Under the pieces are notes generated by a model. It was not told where the DNA came from. It was given only the letters and a program-made list of their open reading frames with translations, and ran no database searches. The translations under genes were made by a program, and so were the position numbers. DNA of 35,898 nt from Chara braunii (taxonomy: Eukaryota > Streptophyta > Charophyceae > Charales > Characeae). Shown piece by piece: positions 10,219-21,366 of the stretch (positions are counted from its first letter, which is position 1; the number at the start of each line of letters is the position of its first letter). The stretch covers positions 162,259 to 198,156 of the forward strand of contig BFEA01000877.1 of assembly GCA_003427395.1 (NCBI GenBank), given 5' to 3'.

Positions 10219-11338
10219 TCAAAGACAGACTAAATACATTCCTTCCTCTTGGTTCTGTTTATAACCATTATAGAAGGCTGATGCATATAAGCACCCATAG
10301 GAATCTATTAACTTACTGGCTTTATATTTAGCCAGTCTAATGGTCCTCCCATTAGGTAACTCGTGCTTCAACACCTTCTTGTCCCAGTCAAACTGGGGTT
10401 TGGCAACCTCGAGGTAGTTCATGTCCAATAACATGTCAAAGGGCAACTCGTCGATCACCAGGAATGATATCTTATGGTTTATCTCTCCTTCTGGGTAGGA
10501 GAAAGTGCAGACTACATCTTTAACGTAGTCTTCCACCAACATGCGCTCTTTGTTGGCCAAAGTAGATGCTACCGGTCTACTAAAGCGTTGCACCTGGTCC
10601 TTAAGGCGCAGTTTGTCAACGCACTCGCGACTTATGAAGTTTCGTGTGGAGCCAATGTCTACGAAGGCGCCGCACTTGCAACCACCCACACCAACTTCCA
10701 CAATGAAGTGCTCCCCTCTAGGACCTCTACTCAGTGTCACCCAAGACTCACGAGGGTCCATTGTCGACCACCCACCTTGAAGGTCCTCTAAGGCTTCAGA
10801 CACATCCAACGTACATAGTATAGTATGGTCCGACTGCGTCTGCGGGGTGACTAAGGAGTCAATAACTTCAGCCAAGTCTTGAAACGAGGAGGGTACATCG
10901 ACCACTTCAATGAGTGTAGAAGCAACTACAACTTCTACCGGGCCTAAGTGTTGCCCGAGCTGGAGCTCGTAGAGGCCCAGACTGAGAAGAAGGAAAACCA
11001 CCCTTAGGAGGGATCTTCTGCAAGACCTTCGGGTTATTGGACTTAAACTGTGTATGGCTGTACTCACCACAGTTTACGCAAGCACTCCGCGACCAACGGT
11101 CCCGCCACACTTCTTGATCCAGGCCTGCTCTAACCCAAGCTGCTATTTTGTTTGGGTTGGCGGCCTGACCCTGACTCCTTTGCCGACCATCCTTGCCGCG
11201 GCCCGCTGCCTTAGTCTTAACTACCGCGGCGAGGTTGCTACCCTCAACACTCTCCTCACTGTCTAACTCTGCACTCTCCACAAGTTCAGAAACATCATCG
11301 ATTTCAGTTTGATTCCCTTCGGAATCAACCATCATCAA
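10219..11338 (-). pseudogene. Gypsy II gag C-terminus and protease
   Basis: The stretch 11338-10907 is acidic, then basic (AAGRGKDGRQRSQGQ), then holds a degraded CCHC knuckle: CVNCGEYSHTQFKS, with the last Cys replaced by Ser. The overlapping stretch 11070-10219 contains the retropepsin-like active site as FVDIGSTRNFIS (family form D-S/T-G-A/S) and later MLLDMNYL and DWDKKVL. The shift between frames may have been a programmed or accidental change; this copy cannot show which. Confidence 0.83.
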
Positions 11339-11401
11339 TCGACTACCCTTCTTCTAGCATTCATGTGGAGTCTTCTTCTTTCTCTCGTCCGTAGAAGGGG
11401 T

Positions 11402-12708
11402 CTAAGCACTGCCCAGTGTAGCCTTTAAATCTAGGGCCTTCTTACTGAATGTCTCAAACGTGTGATACTCTAACTGAGCCTCGCTGGCCAGTAAGTTCTT
11501 GATGTGTGTGGGAAAACATCTTAAGAACATGGTCAATAAGACCTGTGGATTGTACTCCACTCTTGGGACCACAATGAGGCGCTCTACGGTTGTGGTAAGC
11601 TCTGACACTGAGTTGTACTTTCTAGCATCAAGCTTTAGAAGTCCATCAGTGGCAATCTGTGTCTGCTGAGGGTTGTGCTATCGAGCCTCCACTAAGTCCA
11701 TAAAGCTCTCCAGGGTGTGGGTCTGCGCCCATTCACCCATGTTCCTGTCGAACCCCTTTGAAGCTACCGATCCATCAAGTCAGCGAGTTGCTGAACCCTC
11801 TAAGTAGGATGCAACAGTAATCGGTTCCTCTTTTAACAATTTCCTTTTTGCCCTTACCCACATTGGAACCGTTCTCAACCACGTGTCGAGAGCCTCATCC
11901 TTCTTGTCTCCTGAGAAGGTTGGAGGTGGCTTCAGGGGGGGTCTTAGCATACCAAGGAAATTGATGTCCCGTTGGCGAGACAAGTGATGACTGTGGTGTA
12001 GCACCAGTCGCTGGACCGGAAGATGAAGAAGCAACTGACTGAGATATGGTTGTTGTTGATATACCACTTGGTGGTCGTTCGGACTGAGCGGCATAGGGGC
12101 CTATCGTCACTGAGAATGGCAGCGATGGCAAGACTGCTGGCCTAATTCCTGGCCTATGCATGGCGTTCAGGATCTGGTCCAAGGTGTCCTGGATGGTATC
12201 CAATTTACTGTCCATGTATGCGTGCATGGACATGATGCTCGCCTTAAGAATCTTTTCATTATTGCTAAGGGTCGAGTCATCTAACCCCTCTAGTGCAGCC
12301 TTATCTGCCTCCCTACCCTCTATCTCTAATCGCTTTTTCTCTTTTAGTAGCCTGTCTGAGTTCCTCCTCTAGCCTTAAATGAATCCTTTCTACTTGTTGG
12401 AGCTCCATTTGCTCTCGGGTGTGTGGAGGTGGCGAGCTGAACTGCGAACCCGCCATCTGACTAGTGCCAGCTCCTGACGTACTGAAGATGGACTGTGAAC
12501 TGGTCGCGTTGGGTCGCATACCCAAACTCTGACTAGTAGAGTTTGCAGCCGAGGTGGCTGAAGAGGTAGCCATTGCTACTGCGCTAGCTGTTGCTGCTGC
12601 CAACGCTCGTTCAGCTGCCGCTGCTGCCTTTCTCGCAGTCTCTAGATTGTGGACCCTTGCTTCGGCCCTAAGCCTCCTCTCGTCTCCTGGTAGCAGAACC
12701 TGGAACAC
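11402..12708 (-). pseudogene. Gypsy II gag remnant
   Basis: The N-terminal part (12708-12313) is Ala/Ser-rich with a coiled-coil-like stretch (QMELQQVERIHLRLEEELRQ). A second piece (12233-11895) continues MDSKLDTIQDTLDQILN. The capsid-like core in a third frame has PPTFSGDKKDEALDTWLRTV and WVRAKRKLL (about 11990-11780). The last piece (11608-11402) has LTTTVERLIVVPRVEYNPQ. These are typical gypsy gag segments in order, separated by at least three frame changes or stops. Confidence 0.82.
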
Positions 12709-12836
12709 AACGGGTATCCTACCGGTATCCCGTCGTGTCTGCCTCCTATCGTCAGATCTATCCTCCCCACCCTCTAATCCAGTTATGGCCTAGGCGGACG
12801 CTATCTGCACTAATGTCCTCCTTAGGACCTACGCAG
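12709..12836 (-). other. Leader segment of gypsy II beside copy III
   Basis: 128 bp between the gag remnant of copy II and the left edge of copy III. It is continuous with 20150 onward once copy III is removed. No feature is seen. Confidence 0.6.
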
Positions 12837-12840
12837 CATA

Positions 12841-13844
12841 TGAAACGGTTTTCACCTTTCTGCAGTCACAGATGCGGGCACTAGAGTTCGATCCCCAAAC
12901 CTTACCTTGCCCATGTACAGTTTTGAGTTGACCTCCAAGTGTTTGAACCCGTGACTTGTATTTTGGTAGTTGTTCGATGTTTATCGTAAGTCTATGTAGC
13001 TGTAGGGTTTTGATCTATAGATCTGATGAGTCAGGGTCACAACCTTGTAGAAGTCGCAACTGTAGGAGTTCTGAGAGGTCAAGGTCGTAGCTGCTACAGT
13101 CCTGAAGGGTTAAGGTCGTAGCTGTTACAATGTTCGAAAGACCAAGACAACAGACTTCCGGAAGGTCCGGAAGTGGGCTTTCGAAGTTGGCTTACGTTTA
13201 GACAGCGGCAAGTGGGCAAGTGGTGAGCCCAGCTGCGTTACGTCGGCAGTGCGACTGCATCGAGTTGGCAGTGCAAACCCATGCAGTCAGCGGTACCGGT
13301 CGCAGTCAGTCATAGTCCAGTCAAACAAGTATCGTGTGGGACTCTGAGCACCAAGGGCATGGGAAAGGGGCACAGCAACGAGTTACAAAAGTATAAATCA
13401 AGAGGCAGCGCCTAGCCATTCATTCATTCGTTGCGTAAGCCATGCGGAAGCGCTGCTACAACGTCTTGTGCGAGGTGGTCTGCATGTTGCCCGAAGTCAA
13501 AGTGGGCTGAAGTGAGACTACGTAGCCATAGTTAGTGTTAGTAGAGCGGTCATAGCTGTTGTAGGAGGTAGTTAGGCAATAGTGTGTGTGTGTATGTCAG
13601 AGAGGAATGTGTGCGGGGTATTTAGGGTGATCCAAAGCTTAGTGAGTGTGAACAGTGGTGTTGGGAACAGTATCGAGGATTGGATGTGCAGGCGCTTATG
13701 CGCCACAGCCTGTGGTAGGAAGTTTGCATTCGACTGAGTTCTCGATTTCCATTTCTCAGAGTTTTGAGTGGGCGTTGTGTGCCAGTGTGAATCGCCATTT
13801 GTTTGCATGCATGTGAAGAAAAGAAGAAAGCGAGTCTGATTGCA
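12841..13844 (+). repeat. 5' LTR of gypsy III
   Basis: 1004 bp, TGAAACGG...ATTGCA, ending one base before the tRNA primer site. It aligns with the 3' LTR from 18696. It contains a TATA box at 13392-13398 in the context AAAGTATAAATCAA, suggesting that U3 ends about 30 bp downstream. Confidence 0.93.
13392..13398 (+). promoter_or_regulatory. LTR TATA box (gypsy III)
   Basis: TATAAAT is conserved in context in the 5' LTR and in both halves of the duplicated 3' LTR (19247-19253 and 19693-19699). Conservation at the same LTR position supports a core promoter role. The start site itself is inferred. Confidence 0.55.
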
Positions 13845-13845
13845 T

Positions 13846-13857
13846 TGGTATCAGAGC
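13846..13857 (+). other. Primer binding site (initiator Met tRNA)
   Basis: TGGTATCAGAGC lies one base after the LTR terminus. This word is complementary to the 3' end of plant initiator methionine tRNA and is the standard primer site of plant LTR retrotransposons. Confidence 0.93.
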
Positions 13858-14024
13858 TGATTCCCGTTACTCCACGCGCCATCCCCGTTGTGCAAAGTCT
13901 GGCGCCATAGCTGCAGCTGCACCAACGAAGGAGAAGTGTTTCCCATAGCCGCACCATTGAAGGAGGGTGCCACGAACCTGCACAGAAGACAACGACGAAC
14001 AAAGAGATCGAGAGGTCGAGAGAT

Positions 14025-14111
<87 letters not shown>

Positions 14112-15083
14112 CGATACAAGATTGTTGTGTGGTCTAAGGAAGAAGGTGGCCGCCATAGTTGCCGAGCTCGGACACAGAGAAGACGAGAAAGAGGAGAGAG
14201 AAGGGACGAAGAGAGGGCGAGAATCATAGTTGGGGTGGAGGAGGAAGGAGAGACGAATAAGGGAGAAAGGAAAGTCATACCAGGGGGTGAAGAAGATAGA
14301 GAGAGAGGTGAGAAAGAAGCCATAGCCGAGGGAGGACGAAGAAGGAAGGTGAAGGGAGGTAAGAACGAAGGTTAGCAGTCATAGCCAAAGTGATCGAGGT
14401 ACTTATCAGAGTTGACCAGGGTGTTGATTGGTGTTGACCACGGTGGCGACCAGGGCGTTGACCGGAGCTCTTGACCATGAAGTTTGACCAAGCTGGAGTT
14501 GGTATACTCTTGCCAAACCTTCAGCCTATCCCCTCGCCCTATGGATGTGCACACACCCCATGGTACTTGTTGAGTCAGTCTATCTCTTCTTTCTGCATTG
14601 AGTCTCTTCTGTTCAGGTGTTAGGAACTCTGTGTATGTGGTCATAGAGCTTTGTTGACCAAATCCACACAGGCAGAGTAGGGCTAAAGGCTGTGTCTGAC
14701 GACTCGACTGACCCGGAGGACACGAACCCTCCCAAGGACCGGTATAGACCGACGAGCTGCTCGGTGTGGCACAGTAGGCCCAAAATCTGAGTTGTGGGCT
14801 GCACAAGCTGTCTAAGTCTTGAGAGGACTTGCTGATCACGTCGTCCTGTTTGTGACATTAAATAATTCCTGAGGAGTTACGGGGGATCTACTTAAATGCC
14901 TCCTGATCAACAGTAAGTCCTGTAGTGACAGCCTAGAAGTAGAGTCAAGCTAGAGACCATAGTTGACAGGGTCCTTCCAGGATTTTGTGGTCCTTAGTGA
15001 GTTAGACTTAAGTTAAGTCAGTCAGGGGGTGAGAGTCTAAGTGGCGAGGAGTGGAACTGTTGTCCGGTTGTACACCTGTCACC
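13858..15083 (+). other. Leader of gypsy III with GA microsatellite
   Basis: About 1.2 kb lies between the PBS and the first gag ATG. It includes an uninterrupted GA dinucleotide array (about 14028-14108) and purine-rich sequence after it. ORFs made of SLSLSL or RERERE are products of that array. No other feature was recognised. Confidence 0.7.
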
Positions 15084-16190
15084 ATGGTTGACACGCGTGG
15101 TGGAACGAGCACTACCCCATATACAAAAGAGCAGGAAGAGAGAGTCGCCGCCATACTAAAAGAAAGGAAAGAGGAGGCCAAGAAGAAGACCCTGTTGGAA
15201 GCACAGGCAACGAAGAAGAAGAAACTTGAGGAAGAGATGGAGAAGGTGAAGAGAGAAGAGGAGGAGCAGCTCAGAAAGTAGATGAAGAAGAAGAAGAAGG
15301 GGAAGAGATACCCCTGGTGAGAACGACGAGGAGAGAGGAAAAAAGGGAATCTAATGGGGTCAATGAAGATGATAAGAAATTGGAGAAGATGGTCTCAGAG
15401 TGGGTGGCTAACTTATCCCTGGGGGAGGATGAAGAGGCAGCGATGTACATCCCCCAGGACGAGAGGGATGTTGTTTGGGCGGAGATAAAGGTCTTGGAAG
15501 ACCCGCTAGAACAACAGGCCCTGGAGGAGGAGAAGAGAATGGAGTGGAAATTGCGGTTGAGAAGGCAAAGTAGGAGGCGCATAGCGGCGACTACTGAGTT
15601 GGAGAAGGAATTAGTCGCCGCGACAGAACAGCATACGCAGACGCTAGTCCAAGAGGACGTACAAAGGAAGTTGGACGCGATCGCAAAGAGTATAGATGTA
15701 TTGATTCGCACCCAACAGGAACAAATGCATACTTTCAGAGGCCATGATATAGCCTTACAGTCCATCCGAGTAGGCTTTAGGGACTTTGCCCACGACATGA
15801 TGATGCGGATGGGCAATGTGATGCAGGCCCGTATGAAGAACACATAACAGTTCTGTGTTGGCGCCATAGAGGGCGCCAAGCTTGCAGCTCCAAAGGACGA
15901 GGAGGCACGCCCGTGTAGGGAACGAGTCAAAGTCAAGTTTCCTGACGCTTACAGTGGGAAACAAAGGGAAAATTTCGATAATTGGGAGGCAAATATTAAC
16001 TCCTACGTGCACATCCAGGATATAATTCTTGAAGAACAAGTCCTCGTCGCATTCCACGCCCTTAGGGACGAAGCATCTAGCTTCGCCAAATCGTTAGCCC
16101 GCGCCGCCAAATGTGATAATGACATGGTGGCGTACTCCACCATCACTCCCCTCAGCGAGTTCCTAAAGTTAATTCGTGAACTAGGGTTCA
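15084..16190 (+). pseudogene. Gypsy III gag, broken
   Basis: The ATG at 15084 sits in a good ACCATGG context and opens MVDTRGGTST followed by a charged coiled coil (EQEERVAAILKERKEEAKKK). A TAG at 15279 ends it. The gag resumes in another frame at about 15317 (VSEWVANLSLGEDEEAAMYI, then more coiled coil) to a TAA at 15845. It reads on in the same frame with the capsid-like VKVKFPDAYSGKQRENFDNW and EEQVLVAFHALRDEA (about 15925-16070). Homology ends at about 16190, where RT sequence begins abruptly. Confidence 0.83.
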
Positions 16191-17493
16191 TCAGATAGAT
16201 TTGAAGTCAGGCTATCATCAGATAGAGGTCGATCCTGATGATCAGCACAAAACGACATTTCAGATCAGATATGAGCATTATGAGTTTATAGTGATGCCCT
16301 TTGGACTAACCAACGCGCCAACAACATTTCAGCGTTGTATGAATGACCTGTTTAGGTCGTGGTTAGGTAGATTTGTAGTTGTATATCTAGATGACATCTT
16401 AGTGTTTAGTAAGACCCTCCAGGAGCATGAGGGTCATCTAAGGCAGGTCTTGGAGAAGTTGAGGGAAGCTAACTTCAAGATCAATGCGAAGAAGTGTGAG
16501 TGGGTCAAGACACAGGTTTTAAACCTGGGCCACGTTCTAGATGGAGATGGCATAAAGCCTGAGGACAGTAAGATAGCAGCGATTAGAGATTGAACGGCTC
16601 CCCGCACGGTGACAGAGTTGCGGTCGTTCTTAGGGTTGGCAAATTATTATAGAAAGTTTATCAGAAATTTCTCCACCATCGCTGCTCCCTTCGCAGGTTG
16701 CTAAAGATATGCAATTTGGAAGTGGGATAAAGATTGCACAGTGGCCCTGAAGAAGTTAAAGCGGGCCTTAATAGAGTACCCTGTCCTCAAGATAGTTGAT
16801 CCATCGTTGCCATTCGTCGTCACCACTGACGCAAGTCAATATGGCATAGATGATGTTCTACAGCGAGATGATGGTAATGGATACAGACCCGTAGAGTTCA
16901 TGTTTGCTAGGATGCCTTCGAAAAAGGTAGCGACATCCACCTACGAGAGGGAACTCTACGCTCTCAAGCAAGCGTTAGAACACTGGAAGCACTACTTGCT
17001 TGGGAGACACTTCAAAGTTTATTCAGACCACGAGACACTGAGGTGGCTGAAAACGCAGGCCAAGATGACACCAAAGCTAACTAGGTGGGTCGCAGTGATA
17101 AATCAGTATGACTTTGAACTCAAGCCAGTCAAGGGCAAATACAATGTAGTTGCGGACGCTCTGAGTAGGAGATCAGACTACTTTGGAGCAATTGTGCATT
17201 ATCTGGATATACGGAAAGACATGCAGCAGAGAGTCAAAAAAGCGTACGCGGAGGACCCTATCTATAGCGACCTCCTCAAGAGAGTTAAGGAGGCACCAAA
17301 ATCAGAACCAGATTGCCGCACTATAGACGACTTGTTATTTGAGAAGACTAATGTTGTAGACCGTTTATGCGTTCCCAACAGCGAAGAGATCCAAAGTTTG
17401 ATCTTAGGGGCAGAAGACATTAGCCAACCTCATGCGTACGTACACTTGACCTGGTATGAGGGCCGACTGCATAGAATACGTACGCAGTTGTAA
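16191..17493 (+). pseudogene. Gypsy III reverse transcriptase / RNase H
   Basis: It starts inside RT at IDLKSGYHQI, so the earlier RT motifs and the protease are absent. It then has FIVMPFGLTNAPTTFQ and an intact VVYLDDILVFSK (Asp pair at 16390-16395). A TGA at 16594 and a TAA at about 16699 interrupt the thumb region. RNase H (16741-17493) is open, with TTDASQYG (catalytic Asp kept), STYERELYALKQALEHWKHY and VADALSRRSDYFG. It is the best preserved pol stretch in the window. Confidence 0.9.
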
Positions 17494-18080
17494 AGTATGT
17501 CAAAGGAATAAGACTACTACGCGAGCCCCTCTAGGTCTTCTCAGACCATTGCCTATCCAGAAGGACCCAGAGACTCGGTGTCCATAGATTTCATAGACAC
17601 TGGCGTCAAAAGTAGACATGGCAAGAGTTGAGTCATGGTCGTAGTAGACAGGTTTAGCAAGTACGCCATTTTCGTTCCTTTGCCCTCTGAGGCACGCGTA
17701 GAGTTAGTGGCTCAAAAGCTTTTTGACCATTGGGTCAGTGAGCATGGTATACCGCTGTCGATAGTTAGTGTCAGGGATACCAGGTCCACCAGTTAGAACT
17801 GCCAGGAACTGATGAAAGTTTATGGTTCAAAGTTATTATTGTCATCTGGCCACCATCCTGAGACTAACGACCAGACTGAACAGATGAACAAGCTCCTGCA
17901 GCAAGTTCTTAGGATATACATTAGGTCCGATCAGATCAATTGGGATGAGATGTTCCCAAAGGTAGCCAGCGCATACAATAACAGCGTGCACTTGTCCACG
18001 TGTCGCACTCCTAACGAACTACACAAGTCCTTTAGACCACGCAGACCATTTGAGGGACTTAACCAGGATCAGATTTAGAG
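17494..18080 (+). pseudogene. Gypsy III integrase core
   Basis: The zinc-binding end is seen as CKVCQRNKT (about 17488-17515). The core shows SIDFID (first Asp), VVVDRFSKYAIF, then VSVRDTR in place of the usual SDRD, and ETNDQTEQMNK (Glu position). The last open piece, 17812-18078, covers the C-terminal core through AYNNSVHLSTCRTPNEL. Frame changes at about 17560 and stops at about 17630 and 17795 break it. Confidence 0.85.
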
Positions 18081-18657
18081 GCTACCCCCCGGTACACGAG
18101 AATTTGCAATACAACACGAAAAAGAGATAGCTATTGTAGTTGACAACCTCGGGAAAGCCCAACACAGAATGATAGAGCAAGCTAATAAGCATTGTCGTCC
18201 CTCACAGCTTCAAGTAGGCGACTTAGTCTGGGTCAAGTCAAAAGAGTTTTCCCCATAAGGAGAACATCTCATAGAAGTTGCTGCCTGCATATAGAGGACC
18301 TTGGCCAGCCCTAGAAGTCAAGGGCGGAGAGGATTGACCTTCCTACACTGTTGAGATTCCAGCACACCTCCACACCTACCCAGTGTTCCATGCGTCACAA
18401 GTCAACAACTTCCATCACGCGCATCCATGATCCCTCCAGATATGGATAGAAGATACGACATTGATGGTATAGTAGGTGAAGACATCTTCAGGACATGAGG
18501 TAGAGGTCGTCCACAGAAACAGTACAAAGTCAGATTTTCCTTTCAGGAGCCAGAAGACGCCCGCTGGTTTACACGTAGAGAACTTCTAGAAACAACTCCC
18601 GACATAGTCAAAGCCTACGGAAGAAATAAGAATGGTAAAGGTCTTGCCTTAGACTGA
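18081..18657 (+). pseudogene. Gypsy III integrase C-terminus and chromodomain-like tail
   Basis: After a TAG, the homology continues with QVGDLVWVKSKEF, then HLHTYPVFHASQV (about 18365-18405). The last piece is QYKVRFSFQEPEDARWFTRR followed by ELLETTPDIVKAYG (about 18520-18620), the same degenerate chromodomain-like module found at the end of copies I and II. It ends in a TGA at 18655-18657. Confidence 0.8.
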
Positions 18658-18695
18658 AGTATTCTCGGAGGACCTCGAATTTAGGCCGACGGGAG

Positions 18696-20145
18696 TGAAA
18701 CGGTTTTCACCTTTCTGCAGTCACAAATGCCGACACTAGAGTTCGATCCCCAAAACTTACCTTGCCCATGTACAGTATTGAGTTGACCTCCGAGTGTTTG
18801 AACCCGTAACCTGTATGTTGGTAGTTGTTTGATGTCTCTCATAAGTCTGTGTACCTATAGGGGTTCGATCTGTAGATCTGATGAGTAGGGGTCACAGCCT
18901 TGTAGAAGTCGCAACTGTAGGTGTTCTGACAGGTCAAGGTCATAGCTGTTACAGTCCTGAAGGGTCTACGTCGTAGCTGCTACAGTGTTCAAAAGGCCAA
19001 GACCACTGACTTCTGGAAGGTCCGGAAGTGGCCTTTCGAAGTTGGCTCACGTTTAGACATAGGCAAGTGGGCAAGTGGTGAGCCCAACTGCGTTACGTTG
19101 GCAGTGCGACTGCATCGAGCTGGCAATGCAAACCCATGCAGTCAGCGGTACCGGTCGCGGTCAGTTATAGTCCAGTCAAGCAAGTACTGTGTGGGACTGT
19201 GAGCACCAAGGGCATGGGAAAGGGGCAGACGAACGAGTTACAGAAGTATAAATCAAAAGGCAGCGCCCANCCATTCATTCATTCGCTGCGTAAGCCATGC
19301 GGAAGCGCTGCTACAACGTCTTGTGCGAGGTGCTCTACATGTTGCCTGAAGTCGAAGTGGGCTGAAGTGAGACTACGTAGCCATAGTTAGTGTTAGTAGA
19401 GCGGCCATAGCTGTTGTAGGAGGTAGTTAGGCAGTAGTGCGTGTGTATGTCAAAGAGGAATATGTGTGGGGTATTTAGGGTGATCCAGAGCTAAGTGAGT
19501 GTGAACAATGGTGTTGGGAACAGTATCGAGGGTTGGATGTGCAGGCGCTTATGCGCCATAGCCTGTGGAAGCAAGTTTGCATCCGGCTGAGTTCTACCGG
19601 TCGCGGTCAGTCATAGTCCAGTCAAGCAAGTACTGTGCGGGACTGTGAGCACCAAGGTCATGGGAAAGGGGCAGACGAACGAGTTACAAAAGTATAAATC
19701 AAAAGGCTGCGCCCAGCCATTCATTCATTCGCTGCGTAAGCCATGCGGAAGCGCTGCTACAACGTCTTGTGCGAGGTGCTCTGCATGTTGCCCGAAGTCG
19801 AAGTTGGCTGAAGTGAGACTACGTAGCCATAGTTAGTGTTAGTAGAGAGGCCATAGCTGTCGTAGGAGGTAGTTCGGCAGTAGTGTGTGTGTGTATGTCA
19901 AAGAGGAATATTTGTGGGGTATTCAGGGTGATCCAGAGCTAAGTGAGTGTGAACAATGGTGTTGGGAATAGTATCGAGGGTTGGATGTGCAGGCGCTTAT
20001 GTGCCATAGCCTGTGGAAGCAAGTTTGCGTCCGACTGAGTTCTCAATTTCCATATCTCTGAGTTTTGAGTGGGCGTTGTGCGCCAGTGTGAATCGCCATC
20101 TGTTTTCATGTATGTGAAGCAAAGAAGAAAGCGAGTCTGATTGCA
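18696..20145 (+). repeat. 3' LTR of gypsy III with internal duplication
   Basis: It begins TGAAACGG and ends ATTGCA, but is 1450 bp against 1004 bp for the 5' LTR. The excess of 446 bp equals a tandem duplication: 19149-19594 and 19595-20040, both beginning TACCGGTCGCGGTCAG. Removing one unit restores exactly 1004 bp. The units differ at several positions, for example GGGCATGGG versus GGTCATGGG. One N lies in the first unit (19270). Confidence 0.92.
19247..19253 (+). promoter_or_regulatory. TATA box, first unit of duplicated LTR
   Basis: TATAAAT in the same context as the 5' LTR box. The second copy lies exactly 446 bp downstream at 19693-19699, so this LTR carries two candidate core promoters. 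Confidence 0.5.
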
Positions 20146-21350
20146 CATACGTCTGACCGGTTCTAAAAATAAATAAAATATTAGATGTCCGACGAGTCAC
20201 CTAGACTACTAGTCAAGCGGCATCAACAACACCTACACAAACTGTACACATGTAGTCTACCTCTGTCTTTGATTAGTTCTGCACAGAAGCTGTAAGAAGA
20301 ACTGACTATGGTAGATTACAATCCTACTCTTGGCCGTCTGTTAGGTGTTAGCAGTCTGTCAACCAACTAATCAGGATAAAAAATAAACTACAGTGAGCAG
20401 ATTTATGCACAATGGATAATATAGTGATCTACAATTGAGTTCTCAATTGGAATCCCCTTCCCCTGTATTCAACGAACCTGTGAGCATCATCAAGCTACGT
20501 TTTTTAAGGTGTGCAACCACGGCCCACCCGTGTGCCCAAGAAGTATGCTTATGACCAGCCTGTCCTTTGTTTACCCTTGCGTGCAACGAGCCTTACGTCT
20601 GACTGATTTGGCTGATCAAGAGGCAATTTAAGGATAACCCCCGAGAGTCTTCAATAATTCTTTAACGTCGCAATCAGGACGACGGTCACAGCCAGTGGAC
20701 AGTTCAGACCCCAACCAGAAATGTTTATAGGTGGTCTGGGAACGTCTACGTAGGACTGGTCAGTCCACACACCCCTTTTATCAGCGCAGCAAAGAGCCTC
20801 AATGGACAAAGCAGGATGGCCTGCGTGTACTACTACCCATGGGTTGGCATGGTGACCGTGACCCGTGATTCAACCAGGTCCCTTCAGAGGCACCGCCCTC
20901 TCCTGCCAAATGGGCCATTGGGAAGAATGTCGTCTCTCAAGGTAGAGCGCACACGACTCCTCACCAATTAGAGGACACTCAAGTTGGACTCACTTCCTCA
21001 CGGTAAGAAGAGATTGAGAGGGTAGATAAGGAATGGGAATAACGTACATGGAGATCGCTGCCCCCAACCACAGATTTCTCACCAATTGGGCCGACGTTCA
21101 TTTCGATGACCGATCAATAGCCTCAGTACCACCCACAATGCAATGCAGTGCCACCTCAGCCAAAATGCCACGTCAACTTACTCTCATCATCATGCATTCA
21201 TCCGCTGTCGCCACAGCCTTCCAGCGGCCGGCCTCTCCACCTAGGCCCCGCTAATCAACCAGCGCCAAAGTATCCTTACCACACATGAAGCATCGTCAGC
21301 GCACCAAGTAACAATGTCGCCGGTGCCAGGTAAGCGGCGATCACGAACCA
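20146..21350 (-). other. Leader of gypsy II
   Basis: About 1.2 kb between the PBS of copy II and its junction with copy III. Its size is like the leader of copy III. I see no credible ORF. It begins on the left with CATA (20146-20149), the right-hand duplication of copy III. Confidence 0.6.
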
Positions 21351-21361
21351 GCTCCGATACA
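21351..21361 (-). other. Degenerate primer binding site of gypsy II
   Basis: On the minus strand TGTATCGGAGC lies four bases past the LTR end. It differs from TGGTATCAGAGC by one missing G and one A-to-G change. Its position confirms that 21367-22492 is the 5' LTR of a minus-strand element and not a solo LTR. Confidence 0.75.
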
Positions 21362-21366
21362 AAATT

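Larger units (their letters stand above)
12841..20145 (+). mobile_element. Ty3/gypsy copy III, nested, internally deleted
   Basis: A 7305-bp element: 5' LTR 12841-13844, PBS 13846-13857, leader, gag, RT, RNase H, integrase, chromodomain-like tail, and 3' LTR 18696-20145. The 4-bp CATA at 12837-12840 and 20146-20149 is the likely target duplication. It is a different family from I/II, with unrelated LTRs. A deletion near 16190 removes the gag end, protease and N-terminal RT. By eye the first 300 bp of the two LTRs differ at about one position in ten, so it is not young. Confidence 0.92.

Noticed and set aside
13622-14323. 233-codon minus ORF with SLSLSL tract
   Set aside because: Created by the GA microsatellite and LTR sequence of copy III.
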